Shown: positions 39,484 through 48,910 of the stretch, one piece after another
How the letters are laid out: each line of letters starts with the position of its first letter
Numbering within the stretch: the first letter of the stretch is position 1
DNA from: Opitutia bacterium
GTDB lineage: Bacteria > Verrucomicrobiota > Verrucomicrobiia > Opitutales > T3Sed10-336
Assembly: GCA_003558065.1 (NCBI GenBank)
Contig: PWMU01000014.1
Coordinates: 1 to 63,442, forward strand
DNA: 63,442 nucleotides
Direction of reading: 5' to 3'
Made by a program: the position numbers and the translations under genes
The notes under the pieces: model-generated
Database searches by the model: none
What the model saw: only the letters and a program-made list of their open reading frames with translations
What the model was told of the DNA's origin: nothing

Positions 39484-40263
39484 ATGCTCTCCGAGAAAAT
39501 CCTTCCATTCGTCCAAACCCTCGCCAACAAGAGCGCAAAGGTGATCGAGCCCTATTTTGCGAATCCCGAGGTTGAAATCGAGCTGAAGGCTGATGAATCC
39601 CCGGTGACCCAGGCCGACCGGACTGCGGAGAAAGTGATGCGCGACCACATCACCAAGCACTATCCAAAGCATGGAATCATCGGCGAAGAATTCGGTGAGG
39701 AAAATCCCGACGCTGAATTCGTCTGGGTCCTCGATCCTATTGACGGCACGAAATCCTTCGCCACCGGCTGCCCGCTTTTCGGAACACTGATCGCGCTGCT
39801 TCACGAAGGGCAACCCATTGCCGGAGCGATCAACCAGCCGCTGCTCAAACAATTCTGCTACGGGGACAATCGGAAGACTTTGCTTAACGGCCGCCCGGTT
39901 CAGATGCGGTACACCCCCCATCTCAAAGATGCGGTTCTCCTCACTACCGACCTGGGGAATATCTACAGATACCAGCGGGGCTATCCGTTTGAAAAACTGC
40001 TGGAATCCACCGCCCTCTTCCGAACCTGGGGCGATTGTTACGGCTACCTCCTCCTGGCGACCGGCTGGGCGGATATCATGATTGACCCGGTCATGAATCC
40101 CTGGGACTACATGGCGCTGATGCCGGTGATCCGGGGATCGGGAGGCGTCATCACGACCTGGGAGGGCAACGATCCGCTGGGCGGCCAATCGATCGTCGCG
40201 GCCAGCAAATACATTCACGGGAGGACGATCGAAATTCTCAACGAACGTGAGGAATCTCCCTGA
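39484..40263 (+). CDS. hisN: Inositol-monophosphatase family, histidinol-phosphatase type
   Basis: 259 residues. The Mg2+-dependent phosphatase fold has its metal ligands in IIGEEFGEE and WVLDPIDGTKSFATG and the late NPWDYMAL. The segment DPIDGTKSFxxGxPLFGTLIALL and the WGDCYGY motif are characteristic of HisN enzymes, which remove phosphate from L-histidinol phosphate in histidine biosynthesis; SuhB/IMPase proteins lack WGDCYGY. No other his genes are nearby. Confidence 0.88.
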   Translation: MLSEKILPFVQTLANKSAKVIEPYFANPEVEIELKADESPVTQADRTAEKVMRDHITKHYPKHGIIGEEFGEENPDAEFVWVLDPIDGTKSFATGCPLFGTLIALLHEGQPIAGAINQPLLKQFCYGDNRKTLLNGRPVQMRYTPHLKDAVLLTTDLGNIYRYQRGYPFEKLLESTALFRTWGDCYGYLLLATGWADIMIDPVMNPWDYMALMPVIRGSGGVITTWEGNDPLGGQSIVAASKYIHGRTIEILNEREESP

Positions 40264-40279
40264 GCCTCCCCATGAACAA

Positions 40280-40304
40280 TCGCCCTCAAGGCGAAGGCTT
40301 TTTT
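40280..40304 (+). terminator. Probable terminator after hisN
   Basis: A short stem, TCGCC (40280-40284) with GGCGA (40290-40294), is followed four bases later by six Ts. The stem is short, so it is likely but not strong. Confidence 0.55.
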
Positions 40305-40432
40305 GTGCGGCTCCTGATCCCGACGCTCCTGACGGTTTGGTCCGTATCTCTTTTCCCTGGACTTTTCGGCATCCGGTAAAGCCGGTCGCTTGCAGGCTCC
40401 GTCCCGGCCGCAAGCGCAGTGAGCATTGACGC

Positions 40433-42472
40433 TCAACGTTCCTTTACAGCAACGCCGTTCCCGCCGGGCGGCAGCGTAATGGTGTATTCGCTCCCGCGCC
40501 AACTCACCTGCACGGCTCCCCCCTCATGGGTCGGATCGGCCAATCGAAGCTGCCCTTCATTCCAGAAGGCCAGACACGGCCGATCCACGGTGAGCCGCCC
40601 CAATCGGTCCTGTTGCAGGCTCCCGGGCTCATAGAACGCGGCCATGCCGGTATTGTCGCCGAAAAGGACCGCCTGGACCTTTTCGTCGTTGCGCAGAACA
40701 CTCCAGTCTTCCTCCCGAACCCACGCTCTCACCGGATCCGGAGTTTCCGCCGGAGCGATCACGAAGCCGCCCGGACGCGGTTCGCTTCCATGTTCGAGCA
40801 CCGCCAGAAAAAGTTTTTCGGACACCCGCTCTTCGCTTCGGTTACGATTGATCCGATACCAGGAACCCGACGCTTCCCCAAGCCGGAGATGCACGGCTTC
40901 AGGTTGCAGCAACAGATACGCCACTCCGTCATGCCAAAGATAACGAACGCCTTCCAGGTCGTGCCCGCCCTCCTCAATCACCCGGGATTCGCCGTCCTCA
41001 AACCCGGCCACCACCTTCCCCCTCCAACGCCGCTGGTCAAGGCAGGTGTAGGGAAACTGGTTTTCCGTTTTCTTCCATCCCCCGACCAGACCGAGCACCC
41101 AATCCTCGTGAAACGCCCAGAACCGACGCACCGCCAACGAACGCCCATCGGTCTCACGCTGCATATCCATGACGGCCAGACCGCCGCGCCCGTCACCCAG
41201 CCCGCCGACAAAAGGTTTCCGGTTGATCTCAAGAAACTCCCCGGCACGAACCACGCCGGGAAGCCGATCCCAGTCCCAAACAGGCGGCAAATTGTGGTAA
41301 CTGCTCTCGTCCGTGAGCAGGTAATGATCACCGGTATTCAGGTCGCCTCCCAGAAGGTTTTCCTCGTTGATCGATTCGGTCAGGTGAGTCCGGTCGGACA
41401 CCGTTTTCAGAAAGAAGCTGAATTCCGGCCGGTGATAAGCGGTAAAGTCCGCCTTCGGGAAATGCCGGAAACCGCTCAGCGGTTCGACCGAACCTTCCTG
41501 GCGGGCGATAAACGTATCGATGGCTTCCTTTCTCTCCGGATCGACGTCCCTCCAGAACCGCAGCAAGGGTGTCAAGTCGACTTGCAGGGTTCCCGGACGG
41601 CTCGCCATGCGGTCCATGGTTCCGGGTACGGTATCCCGGCCGCGAAGCATCCATTGCATCCCTTTGAGAATAAAGTTCGAAAGAACGACCACTTTTTCGT
41701 CAGGAACGGCCCACTCGGTCTCGCGAAGCTGCCAGCCCACGGCAGCAACCACCTCCAGGTAAGCCCTCCCGTAATGGAACGTCTGCAGACGCGCCCCATG
41801 CTGAAAAAAACTCCAGTCCTCCTGGATCCCCTCCGGGGCTCCCACGGTAATTTCATTCTGAATACGATTCACCGACTCTTCAACGAGCTCATCGTCACCG
41901 GTCAGGCAGCCGTAATGCAGCGCCAGCTCCGCGGTCCAGACCAGGTTCGCGCCGGTTCCGCGAACTTTGTGCTGGTTGATAATTTCGAGCAACCCGTTCC
42001 GGCGATCCCCCGCGACGGTTTTCCCCATCAGCACAACACTATCCCGGACGAGCCGCGGCGCGCCAATTTCGTTAAACCACCAGTTGACCGCCTCGTAACG
42101 GCGATCGACCCAATGATCCAGGGCATCCATGATGGCGGCTTCGACGGCGCTGTCCCGGTGCAGGTCGTGCCCGGGGTCGGCCCATCCCAGCGCCATCTCC
42201 CGCACCCGCTCAAGATGCCGATAGGGATGCCAGTTACCCCGCGACTGGTCGTCGTAATCGAGATCCGCCCAACGCCCGTCCCCGCCCAGAGTTTCGACCC
42301 TTTCCCGGATCGTCTCCCCGTCCGGACTCTCCTGCTCCACGAGCAAGACCCGGTAACGCTCCAGGATCTTCTCGAGCCCGGCATTCCCTCCTTCCGGGGA
42401 CGCCGCTGAAAACGAGGAAGCCATCAACCCGACGAAAAAGATCCACCCCCATGCCTGCAAGACTTTGCTCAT
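40433..42472 (-). CDS. Family-8 polysaccharide lyase
   Basis: 679 residues. A signal peptide runs to about residue 24. The N-terminal (alpha/alpha) toroid carries the family's active site: NWWFNEIGAPR (Asn), QEDWSFFQHGARLQTFHYGR (His and Tyr) and SRPGT (Arg). The C-terminal beta-sandwich region holds NEENLLGGD. PL8 enzymes cleave chondroitin, hyaluronan or xanthan by beta-elimination; the substrate cannot be told from sequence. The gene stands alone, with no sulfatase or transporter next to it, unlike classical utilisation loci. It points to degradation of algal or animal glycans. Confidence 0.92.
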   Translation of the reverse strand: MSKVLQAWGWIFFVGLMASSFSAASPEGGNAGLEKILERYRVLLVEQESPDGETIRERVETLGGDGRWADLDYDDQSRGNWHPYRHLERVREMALGWADPGHDLHRDSAVEAAIMDALDHWVDRRYEAVNWWFNEIGAPRLVRDSVVLMGKTVAGDRRNGLLEIINQHKVRGTGANLVWTAELALHYGCLTGDDELVEESVNRIQNEITVGAPEGIQEDWSFFQHGARLQTFHYGRAYLEVVAAVGWQLRETEWAVPDEKVVVLSNFILKGMQWMLRGRDTVPGTMDRMASRPGTLQVDLTPLLRFWRDVDPERKEAIDTFIARQEGSVEPLSGFRHFPKADFTAYHRPEFSFFLKTVSDRTHLTESINEENLLGGDLNTGDHYLLTDESSYHNLPPVWDWDRLPGVVRAGEFLEINRKPFVGGLGDGRGGLAVMDMQRETDGRSLAVRRFWAFHEDWVLGLVGGWKKTENQFPYTCLDQRRWRGKVVAGFEDGESRVIEEGGHDLEGVRYLWHDGVAYLLLQPEAVHLRLGEASGSWYRINRNRSEERVSEKLFLAVLEHGSEPRPGGFVIAPAETPDPVRAWVREEDWSVLRNDEKVQAVLFGDNTGMAAFYEPGSLQQDRLGRLTVDRPCLAFWNEGQLRLADPTHEGGAVQVSWRGSEYTITLPPGGNGVAVKER

Positions 42473-42490
42473 GCGAAAGAGCCTAGCAGC

Positions 42491-42524
42491 CTGTCGGACT
42501 TAGGCAACCGCCTAAACCCGACAG
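42491..42524. repeat. Interspersed-type palindromic hairpin
   Basis: CTGTCGG (42491-42497) pairs with CCGACAG (42518-42524), and inside it TAGGC (42501-42505) with GCCTA (42510-42514) around an AACC loop. There is no T-run. It lies 3' of queF and 5' of the PL8 gene on the minus strand. The shape is that of a REP-type element; it may also act as a transcript end. Confidence 0.65.
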
Positions 42525-42574
42525 ACTCCTGGACGATTACACACGGAAAAATAAATTCGCACTCGCGGCAGGTT

Positions 42575-42928
42575 TCAAGCGCCCTCCCGGTACTCGGCCA
42601 CGAGAACCGAGCTGATCCCTCCCCGGGCCCCCCACCGCGTCTCGACCTTCATCCAGCGCGGCTTACAGGCGGCGGCCAGGTCGTCGAGGATGAGATTGGT
42701 CACCTTTTCGTAGAACACCCCTTCGTCTCGGTAACCGTTTAGGTAAAGCTTGAGCCCCTTCAACTCCAGGCACGTCTCGCCGGCGATATAGGTCACGACC
42801 ACCGTCGCAAAATCCGGCTGACCGGTTTTCGGACAAACCGAAGTAAACTCCGGAAAGGTGTGTTCGATCCGGTAATCGCGCCCGGGTTTCGGGTTCGGAA
42901 AGGTTTCCAGTAATGACGTGTCGCTCAT
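42575..42928 (-). CDS. queF: 7-cyano-7-deazaguanine reductase (preQ0 reductase)
   Basis: 117 residues, the short unimodular QueF type. Reduces preQ0 to preQ1 with NADPH for queuosine in tRNA. The thioimide-forming Cys is in EFTSVCPKTGQPDFA, the QueF-specific motif is GLKLYLNGYRDEGVF, and the C-terminal TRWGARGGI block is conserved. It is a stand-alone gene; no preQ1 riboswitch is visible upstream and the other queuosine genes are not in the window. Confidence 0.95.
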   Translation of the reverse strand: MSDTSLLETFPNPKPGRDYRIEHTFPEFTSVCPKTGQPDFATVVVTYIAGETCLELKGLKLYLNGYRDEGVFYEKVTNLILDDLAAACKPRWMKVETRWGARGGISSVLVAEYREGA

Positions 42929-43318
42929 CGGAATATCAAACTGATTTCGGTTGCCGCCCCTTGTATAAGGCCTGATTCCGATAAAAAACAGGGGTGAGTG
43001 TGACGCTGCAAGCGTTTAACCGCACGCGGCCGGCATTCGTGTGGATCGTTTTCTCCGATCGCCGGAACTGCGTTTAGGCTTTTCTTTGGCGGCCGTGGAT
43101 TGCTAGAATGCCGCAGCCCATCAAAAATGTTCTCATTGAATCAAGTTTTGATCCCCGCGCAGGTTGCGGGGGCGCGGAGAAGGGTTTGAAGTATTTCCCG
43201 AGTATCGTCCGAGATCTTTCCATCTCCGCGGTGTGAAGTCCCGGTCCGAGGCTCCGCCCCGCCCGGACGAGCGAAATCTTCAGGATCTCATCCCGGCGAC
43301 TCCGACCAAAGAGCGACC
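42929..43318. other. Gene-free divergent intergenic region
   Basis: 390 bp between queF (leftward) and the first gene of the MoxR operon (rightward). I find no coding frame with homology, no tRNA or riboswitch, and no clear sigma-70 promoter; it must contain the promoters of both. Confidence 0.5.
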
Positions 43319-44599
43319 ATGAAAAGCGAACCTCCCAGGGAAACGTGGTGCCGGATGGCCCGCCGGCTCGCCCGGCGAATGAACGTCGGTTTCTGGCTGG
43401 CGGATTTCCTGCCGCTGTTCTTTGCCGCCGGCCTCGTGCAGGCGTTCCTGTTGATCTGGCTGAGGAAAAACCAACTCCCGACATCCCCTGCCTGGTGGGT
43501 ATTCGCCGCGCTGTTGCTCGCCGCCGGGTCAGTGGCTTGGTTCCGGAAACGGAAGCGGTTTTTTTCACAACAGGATGCGCTGGTTTTTCTCGAAACCCGC
43601 CTCGGGCTCAACAACGGGCTGACTGCCGCGGACACAGGCGTCGCCGGTTGGCCAAAACCCGTTGCCCTGCCCGCCCGGATCGTTCCCCGATGGTCGTGGA
43701 AACGCATTGGCCCATGGCCGGCCTGGACCCTGGCGATAATGGCAGTCGCGGCCTGGCTGCCCGTCGACCCCGTCACCTCGTCTCCTTCGGCCCGGCCTGT
43801 GGAACCGATCGCCTGGAGCGGCATCGAGTCGCGGATTGAGACGCTCGAAGAAACGGACATCCTCGAGCCGGCCTCGTTGGAGGATTTCCGGCAGCGGGTT
43901 GAGGAGCTGCGGCGCCGAGCCCCCCGGGATTGGTACAGCCACAGCAGCCTGGAGGCGACCGATTCGCTCGAGGAGCGAACCGAACGCGCGATTCGCGATC
44001 TTCGGGACAACCTTGAAACGACCGCCCGGGCCCTGGCCGAAGCCGAGGCCTTTCCGGAGGGTTTGCCATGGGGGCGGGAGGCCGCCCTCCGGGAAGAACT
44101 CCGGGAGGCGCTCGCGGGTTTCGAAGAGGGCCTCCTTCAGCTCGATCCGGAATTCCTCGCGCAACTCAGCGAACTCGACCCGCAGTCGCTGCCTTCGATG
44201 TCGCAAGAGGAACTGGATGCCTTGAGGGAGTGCCTCGCCGACGGTCTCGCCGCCTGCGAGGCCTCCCTGGGCGACGGCGAAGACGTCCTACTCGCCCGGG
44301 TTCCCGGCACCGGCGGTATCGGCGAGGGGCCGGCTCCCGCACCGTTGAGCTTCAGGGCCGACCCCGCGACCGGCGAAGTCTCCCGTTTGGAATCCGTTTC
44401 CAACGACGACTTGAGCCGCGCCGCCCTGGGAGACCGCATCGGCGTCGGTGAGACCGATGACGACGATGAAAAACGCGCCCCCTACCGCGGCCCGGCCAGG
44501 GCCGGCACAATCGCCACCCCCGGCGACGGCGGCGAAGCGGTCCCCCGGGAAACCTTCACGCCGGACGAGCAAGCCGTCCTCGAACGCTACTTTCGGTGA
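43319..44599 (+). CDS. DUF4175-like membrane protein, MoxR cluster
   Basis: 426 residues. Two membrane segments at about 33-47 and 60-77, a third near 138-150, then a long acidic helical region (Glu/Arg/Leu-rich, about 170-290) and a disordered Gly/Pro/Asp-rich C-terminus with the motif TFTPDEQAVLERYFR at the very end. Similar proteins (DUF4175 type) occur at the head of MoxR/DUF58/VWA loci in several phyla. No catalytic motif is visible. The function is unknown; a membrane platform for the cluster's ATPase is an inference. Confidence 0.7.
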   Translation: MKSEPPRETWCRMARRLARRMNVGFWLADFLPLFFAAGLVQAFLLIWLRKNQLPTSPAWWVFAALLLAAGSVAWFRKRKRFFSQQDALVFLETRLGLNNGLTAADTGVAGWPKPVALPARIVPRWSWKRIGPWPAWTLAIMAVAAWLPVDPVTSSPSARPVEPIAWSGIESRIETLEETDILEPASLEDFRQRVEELRRRAPRDWYSHSSLEATDSLEERTERAIRDLRDNLETTARALAEAEAFPEGLPWGREAALREELREALAGFEEGLLQLDPEFLAQLSELDPQSLPSMSQEELDALRECLADGLAACEASLGDGEDVLLARVPGTGGIGEGPAPAPLSFRADPATGEVSRLESVSNDDLSRAALGDRIGVGETDDDDEKRAPYRGPARAGTIATPGDGGEAVPRETFTPDEQAVLERYFR

Positions 44600-44890
44600 G
44601 GGCGGTTTGAGGGATTTTAAAATTTCCGGCAGCCCGCTCCACGAACAGCAAATGGAACCCAAGCAAACGGTTATTGATTCACAGGCACCCCCCCGATGAA
44701 CACGCATTCTCAGGCATAGGCGAAAGGTGCGGGATTCACCCACCGGGTGACCGGGGCGCTCAAGAAATCTCTTCTCAAATCTCTGGATTCATGCTTCATT
44801 GATGACACCCTCCCCTGTCCGCGCCCGCTGTTTATTGCGGAAACCGCGGGCAGAGATCCAGAATCCGCAATCCAAATTCCAACATCCCCC

Positions 44891-45925
44891 ATGTCCTCCG
44901 CCACTTCGACCCGCCCCACCCCCGATGAAACTGCCGAAGCCGCGGAAAAACTCGATCTGCTCCGTCAAACCTTGAACCGGGTTCTCTTCGGACAGGACCC
45001 GCTGATCGAGAACGTGATCATCGGCCTGCTTTCGCGGGGACACCTGCTTCTGGAAGGATTGCCCGGGCTCGGGAAGACCGAACTGGTAAAAGGGCTCGCC
45101 CGGGCGCTGCAACTGGACGCCAAGCGAATCCAATTCACGCCCGACCTGCTTCCCGCCGACGTGACCGGCAGCCCGATCCTGAAGGAAACGCCGGAGGGCC
45201 GGCGCTTCGTCTTTCACCGGGGACCCATCTTCGCCAACCTGGTACTCGCCGACGAAATCAACCGCGCCTCCCCAAAAACCCAGTCGGCCCTGCTCGAAGC
45301 CATGCAGGAGGGGCGGGTCACGGTGATGGGTGAAACGCATACACTACTGCGGCCCTTCTTCGTGCTCGCCACACAGAATCCGATCGAACTGGAAGGCACG
45401 TACCCGCTTCCGGAGGCCCAGCTCGACCGCTTCCTTTTCAAGCTGGATATCTACCGCAACGAAATCCCGGTGCTCGAAGAAATCATCAAACACCGCGAAA
45501 TCGGCGAGGAACCGGAGGTCGAAGCGGTGTTTGACCGGGAAACGCTGGTGCGCTTCGCGACCCTGACCCGTCGCGTGTACCTGCCGGATGTGGTGGCCAA
45601 TTTCATCGCCCGCCTCGTCGACGCCACCCACCCCGGGCGCTCCCGAACGGCCGAAACCATCAAATTCGGAGCCAGTCCCCGCGCGGCGCTGGCGCTCGCG
45701 ACGGGCGCCAAAGCGCGCGCGCTGATCCAGGGACGCGGCCACGCCTCCTTCGAAGACATCCGGAACCTCGCCGCCCCGGTGCTAGGTCACCGGATTCTCC
45801 TTGATTACCGCGCCAAACTCGACGGAAAAACCGGCGCGACCATTGTCGCCGAGCTCCTCCAGGAAATCCCCGCCCAGGACAAAGCACTCCCCTCGACCCT
45901 TAAGCCAACGGAAGTCCATGGTTGA
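44891..45925 (+). CDS. MoxR-family AAA+ ATPase
   Basis: 344 residues from the ATG at 44891; the frame stays open from 44747 but without homology or ribosome site. Walker A GLPGLGKT (56-63), Walker B LADEINRASPKTQSALLEAM, sensor-1 FVLATQNPIELEGTYPLPEAQLDRF and the lid domain are complete. MoxR ATPases act as chaperones that mature or activate partner proteins, usually together with a VWA-domain protein encoded nearby, as here. The stop overlaps the next gene by 8 nt. Confidence 0.96.
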   Translation: MSSATSTRPTPDETAEAAEKLDLLRQTLNRVLFGQDPLIENVIIGLLSRGHLLLEGLPGLGKTELVKGLARALQLDAKRIQFTPDLLPADVTGSPILKETPEGRRFVFHRGPIFANLVLADEINRASPKTQSALLEAMQEGRVTVMGETHTLLRPFFVLATQNPIELEGTYPLPEAQLDRFLFKLDIYRNEIPVLEEIIKHREIGEEPEVEAVFDRETLVRFATLTRRVYLPDVVANFIARLVDATHPGRSRTAETIKFGASPRAALALATGAKARALIQGRGHASFEDIRNLAAPVLGHRILLDYRAKLDGKTGATIVAELLQEIPAQDKALPSTLKPTEVHG

Positions 45926-47837
45926 ACCCACGCCAAAACACCCCCCGCGCAAAGGCTTGGCCGAGAGACGGCCCGGCCGGGGCGCGCCTTTAAAAACAGT
46001 ATCCCTCCATATTGCTCCGCCCGGCCCGCGCCAAGGCGCTTCGGGTTCGACACGACCGGCATCGTCCCTGTGCCGTGTCTTCCTCCTCTTCGCCCTCCTG
46101 TTCCTCACCGGTTTCCTTCCGGCGGACCTCTTCGCCGCGGGGCCGCGTCACACGATTCACACGCAACCTGACAGCGGCGTGTCCATCGAGTGCCGGCCCT
46201 TCTTCAGCAACATTCCTTCCCACGGCTATTTTCCAGTGCGCGTATCCATTTCCAACCACTCCGGACGCGACCACCAATGGGACCTCTCCAGTCACTACCG
46301 GAACTGGAGGCACCACAACACGGAAACCCGCTCCCGTTTTCGTTTTCCCGTACCCGAGGGGGAAACCGGTGTCTTCGATATCCTCGTCCCGGTCGGCGCC
46401 GCCCCCCACCAGACCATTCACGGAGGCAACGCCACCCTTCTCTTTTCAGGCTTCGCCATTCCCGCCGACCAGGGAAGGGTCATGCTGTCAACCAGCTTTG
46501 ACGCACGCGGTGGAAGAGGCGGCACCACGCCGTTCCTCGGCATGACGCCGGCGCTTCACTCCGAAAACTGGGGACCGTTGCAGGAGGCCCGGCACGGCGA
46601 CCTCGCCGGCGCCAGAATCGATCCGGACCGCCTGCCGGGCGATTGGCGCGGCTATTCAGGATTCGACGCGATCTGGCTGCGGGACAGTGAATGGCGGCGT
46701 ATCGGGGGGATCGAACGGCGGGCTCTGCTCGATTGGGCCGCGGCGGGAGGGGAACTTTTCATCTGCGGGGAAGAGCAGGACGGCGAACCGGCGCCCGGCC
46801 TCGCCGGGCTTCCCGCCGGTGACACAGCCGGAGACGCACTTGCCTACGGATTCGGAAAAGTGCATCGCTTTTCCCGCGACGGCAACCGTCTCGACCGGGA
46901 CCGAGTCGGCGAGATTATCAACCACGAACTCACCGCCGGCTACACTCGATTCGCTTCACAGGTCCGGGAACACGAATGGGACCTGTTCGAGAAAGTCGGG
47001 CTGCCGGCTATCCCGGTCGGCTTCTTCGGGGCCTTTCTCGCGGGGTTCGCCATCCTCGTCGGACCGGTCAATCTCCTGTTTTTCGCCAAACCCGGCCGCC
47101 GGCACCGCCTCTTGTGGACCACCCCTCTTATTTCACTCGGCGCGGGATTGCTGCTGATTGTCCTGATCCTTCTGCATGACGGCACCGGCGCCACCGGCAT
47201 ACGCGCCGCCGTCTGGCATCACCTCCCCGAGGATAACAAAGCGGTCGTCATCCAGGACCAGGTCTCGCGGGCGGGGTTGTTGATCGATACGCGGTTCTCT
47301 CTCGGAGAAGCCTCCGTCCTCACCCAGGCCAATATCCGCACCGGCCGGAGCTCCGCCGGCACGAACTTTTCGGCACTCGGCGATTCCTACGGAGGCGACT
47401 GGTTTCTCAGCCGCAGCACTCAGGCGCAATGGCTGCAGTCGGTGCCGTCCACGCGCTCGCGTATCGAATTCCACAAGACGACGGCTATATCCGGCAACAA
47501 GGATGATCCGGTGATCGTATCCACCTTGGAGCACCCGCTGAACACTGTCTTTTTCCGGGATGAAGCCGGAGGTATCTGGGCCGGGGGGCCGCTCGTTCCC
47601 GGCACACCGCTGGCGCTGGAACCGTCCGACAAAAGGAAATTCGAATCCTGGTGGCAAACGGAACGCCGGCGTTTCGGCCCGGCCACCCGGGAAATGATCG
47701 ATCGACAGAAAGATCGAAGGGGTTACTTCTACGCTTCGTCCTCCGGAGAGTCTTCCCCGGCGATCGACACCCTGGAGTCGATCGACTGGAAGGACCAGTA
47801 CAGCATTCACCTCGGCTTGCTCTCGCCCAGCCCATGA
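45918..47837 (+). CDS. Exported membrane-anchored protein of MoxR/ABC cluster
   Basis: 639 residues from the ATG at 45918, which overlaps the MoxR stop and has GGAAG before it. After a signal-like hydrophobic segment (VFLLFALLFLTGFLPADLFA) comes a beta-rich extracytoplasmic region. Around residues 360-430 two membrane helices (VGFFGAFLAGFAILVGPVNL and LISLGAGLLLIVLILL) flank an Arg-rich loop, and a further extracytoplasmic domain follows. I do not recognise a family. Its position between MoxR and an ABC ATPase suggests a transporter accessory or sensor role. Confidence 0.65.
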   Translation: MVEPTPKHPPRKGLAERRPGRGAPLKTVSLHIAPPGPRQGASGSTRPASSLCRVFLLFALLFLTGFLPADLFAAGPRHTIHTQPDSGVSIECRPFFSNIPSHGYFPVRVSISNHSGRDHQWDLSSHYRNWRHHNTETRSRFRFPVPEGETGVFDILVPVGAAPHQTIHGGNATLLFSGFAIPADQGRVMLSTSFDARGGRGGTTPFLGMTPALHSENWGPLQEARHGDLAGARIDPDRLPGDWRGYSGFDAIWLRDSEWRRIGGIERRALLDWAAAGGELFICGEEQDGEPAPGLAGLPAGDTAGDALAYGFGKVHRFSRDGNRLDRDRVGEIINHELTAGYTRFASQVREHEWDLFEKVGLPAIPVGFFGAFLAGFAILVGPVNLLFFAKPGRRHRLLWTTPLISLGAGLLLIVLILLHDGTGATGIRAAVWHHLPEDNKAVVIQDQVSRAGLLIDTRFSLGEASVLTQANIRTGRSSAGTNFSALGDSYGGDWFLSRSTQAQWLQSVPSTRSRIEFHKTTAISGNKDDPVIVSTLEHPLNTVFFRDEAGGIWAGGPLVPGTPLALEPSDKRKFESWWQTERRRFGPATREMIDRQKDRRGYFYASSSGESSPAIDTLESIDWKDQYSIHLGLLSPSP

Positions 47838-48802
47838 ACTCCGTTTCCTCCCTTGCGGTCGTTCGCGACCTTCACCGTTCCTTCGGTCCGACCAGGGCCG
47901 TGGCGAATCTTTCCTTCCGCCTGCCGCGCGGCCAGGTTACCGGGTTCATCGGCGCCAACGGCGCGGGCAAGACCACCACCATGCGGATGATGGCCTCTCT
48001 CGACATTCCGAACGCGGGCAGCATCGAGATCGACGGCGTCGACGTGCTCGAAGACCCGTCCCACGCCCGCCGCAGCATCGGGTGGATGCCGGACACGTAC
48101 GGAAGCTACCAGGATATGTCGGTCTGGGAATACCTGGACTTCTTTGCCCGCGCCTTCGGTTACACCGGGATCGAACGGAAGCGGCGGGTCGACGAGGTAA
48201 TGGATTTCGCGGATCTCGGCAGCCTGTCGGACCGTCCGGCCGACACCCTTTCCAAGGGAATGAGCCAGCGGCTCTGCCTGGGACGCAGCCTCGTTCACGA
48301 CCCCGCCCTGCTGATCCTTGACGAGCCCGCCGCGGGTCTGGATCCGAAGGCCCGCATCGAGTTCAAACACCTTGTGCGTCTTCTGGCCGGCGAAGGAAAG
48401 ACGGTCTTTATCAGCTCCCACATCCTTTCCGAACTGGCCGAAATGTGCGACACGCTCCTGTTCATCGACGAGGGAAAACTGATCCACGAAGGCACAGCCG
48501 AAAGCCTGATGCACGGCGATGCCCCGGGAGTTGCCTACGCGGTCGAGATCGCCGGTCCGGTCGAGCATCTCGAGGAATGGGTTGCGCTCCGGCCCGATGC
48601 CGCGGTTATCGAGACGCGAAAACACGGCGCCCTGATCCGCTTCGACCACATCGATCCGGCTGAAATCAGCGGCGTCCTTAAGCAACTGCTCGACGCCGGA
48701 ATCCGTGTGACCGATTTCCACCGCGAACAAAGACGATTGGAGGACGCCTTTGTCGAAATCCTGGAGAAACTCAATGCGAACGGAGCGCCCTCGAACACCT
48801 GA
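47834..48802 (+). CDS. ABC transporter ATP-binding protein
   Basis: 322 residues from the ATG at 47834 (ATGA overlap with the previous stop). Walker A GANGAGKTTT, ABC signature LSKGMSQRLCLGRSL, Walker B LLILDEPAAGLDPKA and the switch ISSHILSE are intact. The sequence is of the ABC-2/NatA/CcmA export type, with a C-terminal domain of about 80 residues. It pairs with the multi-span permease gene 108 nt downstream. Confidence 0.95.
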   Translation: MNSVSSLAVVRDLHRSFGPTRAVANLSFRLPRGQVTGFIGANGAGKTTTMRMMASLDIPNAGSIEIDGVDVLEDPSHARRSIGWMPDTYGSYQDMSVWEYLDFFARAFGYTGIERKRRVDEVMDFADLGSLSDRPADTLSKGMSQRLCLGRSLVHDPALLILDEPAAGLDPKARIEFKHLVRLLAGEGKTVFISSHILSELAEMCDTLLFIDEGKLIHEGTAESLMHGDAPGVAYAVEIAGPVEHLEEWVALRPDAAVIETRKHGALIRFDHIDPAEISGVLKQLLDAGIRVTDFHREQRRLEDAFVEILEKLNANGAPSNT

Positions 48803-48850
48803 ACCCACCCTCAATCATGAAGAAATTTCGCAGGCTCGAATGATGATTCG

Positions 48851-48876
48851 GTCGCGTCGTAAAACCGCTCCCACAT
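48851..48876. repeat. REP-like element between ABC genes
   Basis: Read on the minus strand this is ATGTGGGAGCGGTTTTACGA followed by CGCGAC, similar in form to REP elements of the type GTAGGAGCGG...CCGC. It lies in the only real gap of an otherwise overlapping operon, upstream of the permease. I saw no second copy in the window. Confidence 0.4.
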
Positions 48877-48910
48877 AAAACTCCCTGTACAAGAATCTGG
48901 AAAATTTACC

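Noticed and set aside
40526-42409. 627-codon plus-strand frame opposite the PL8 lyase
   Set aside because: The lyase has all family active-site motifs; the opposite frame has none.
42929-43318. preQ1 riboswitch upstream of queF
   Set aside because: No preQ1 aptamer-like stem or C-rich/A-rich tail is recognisable.
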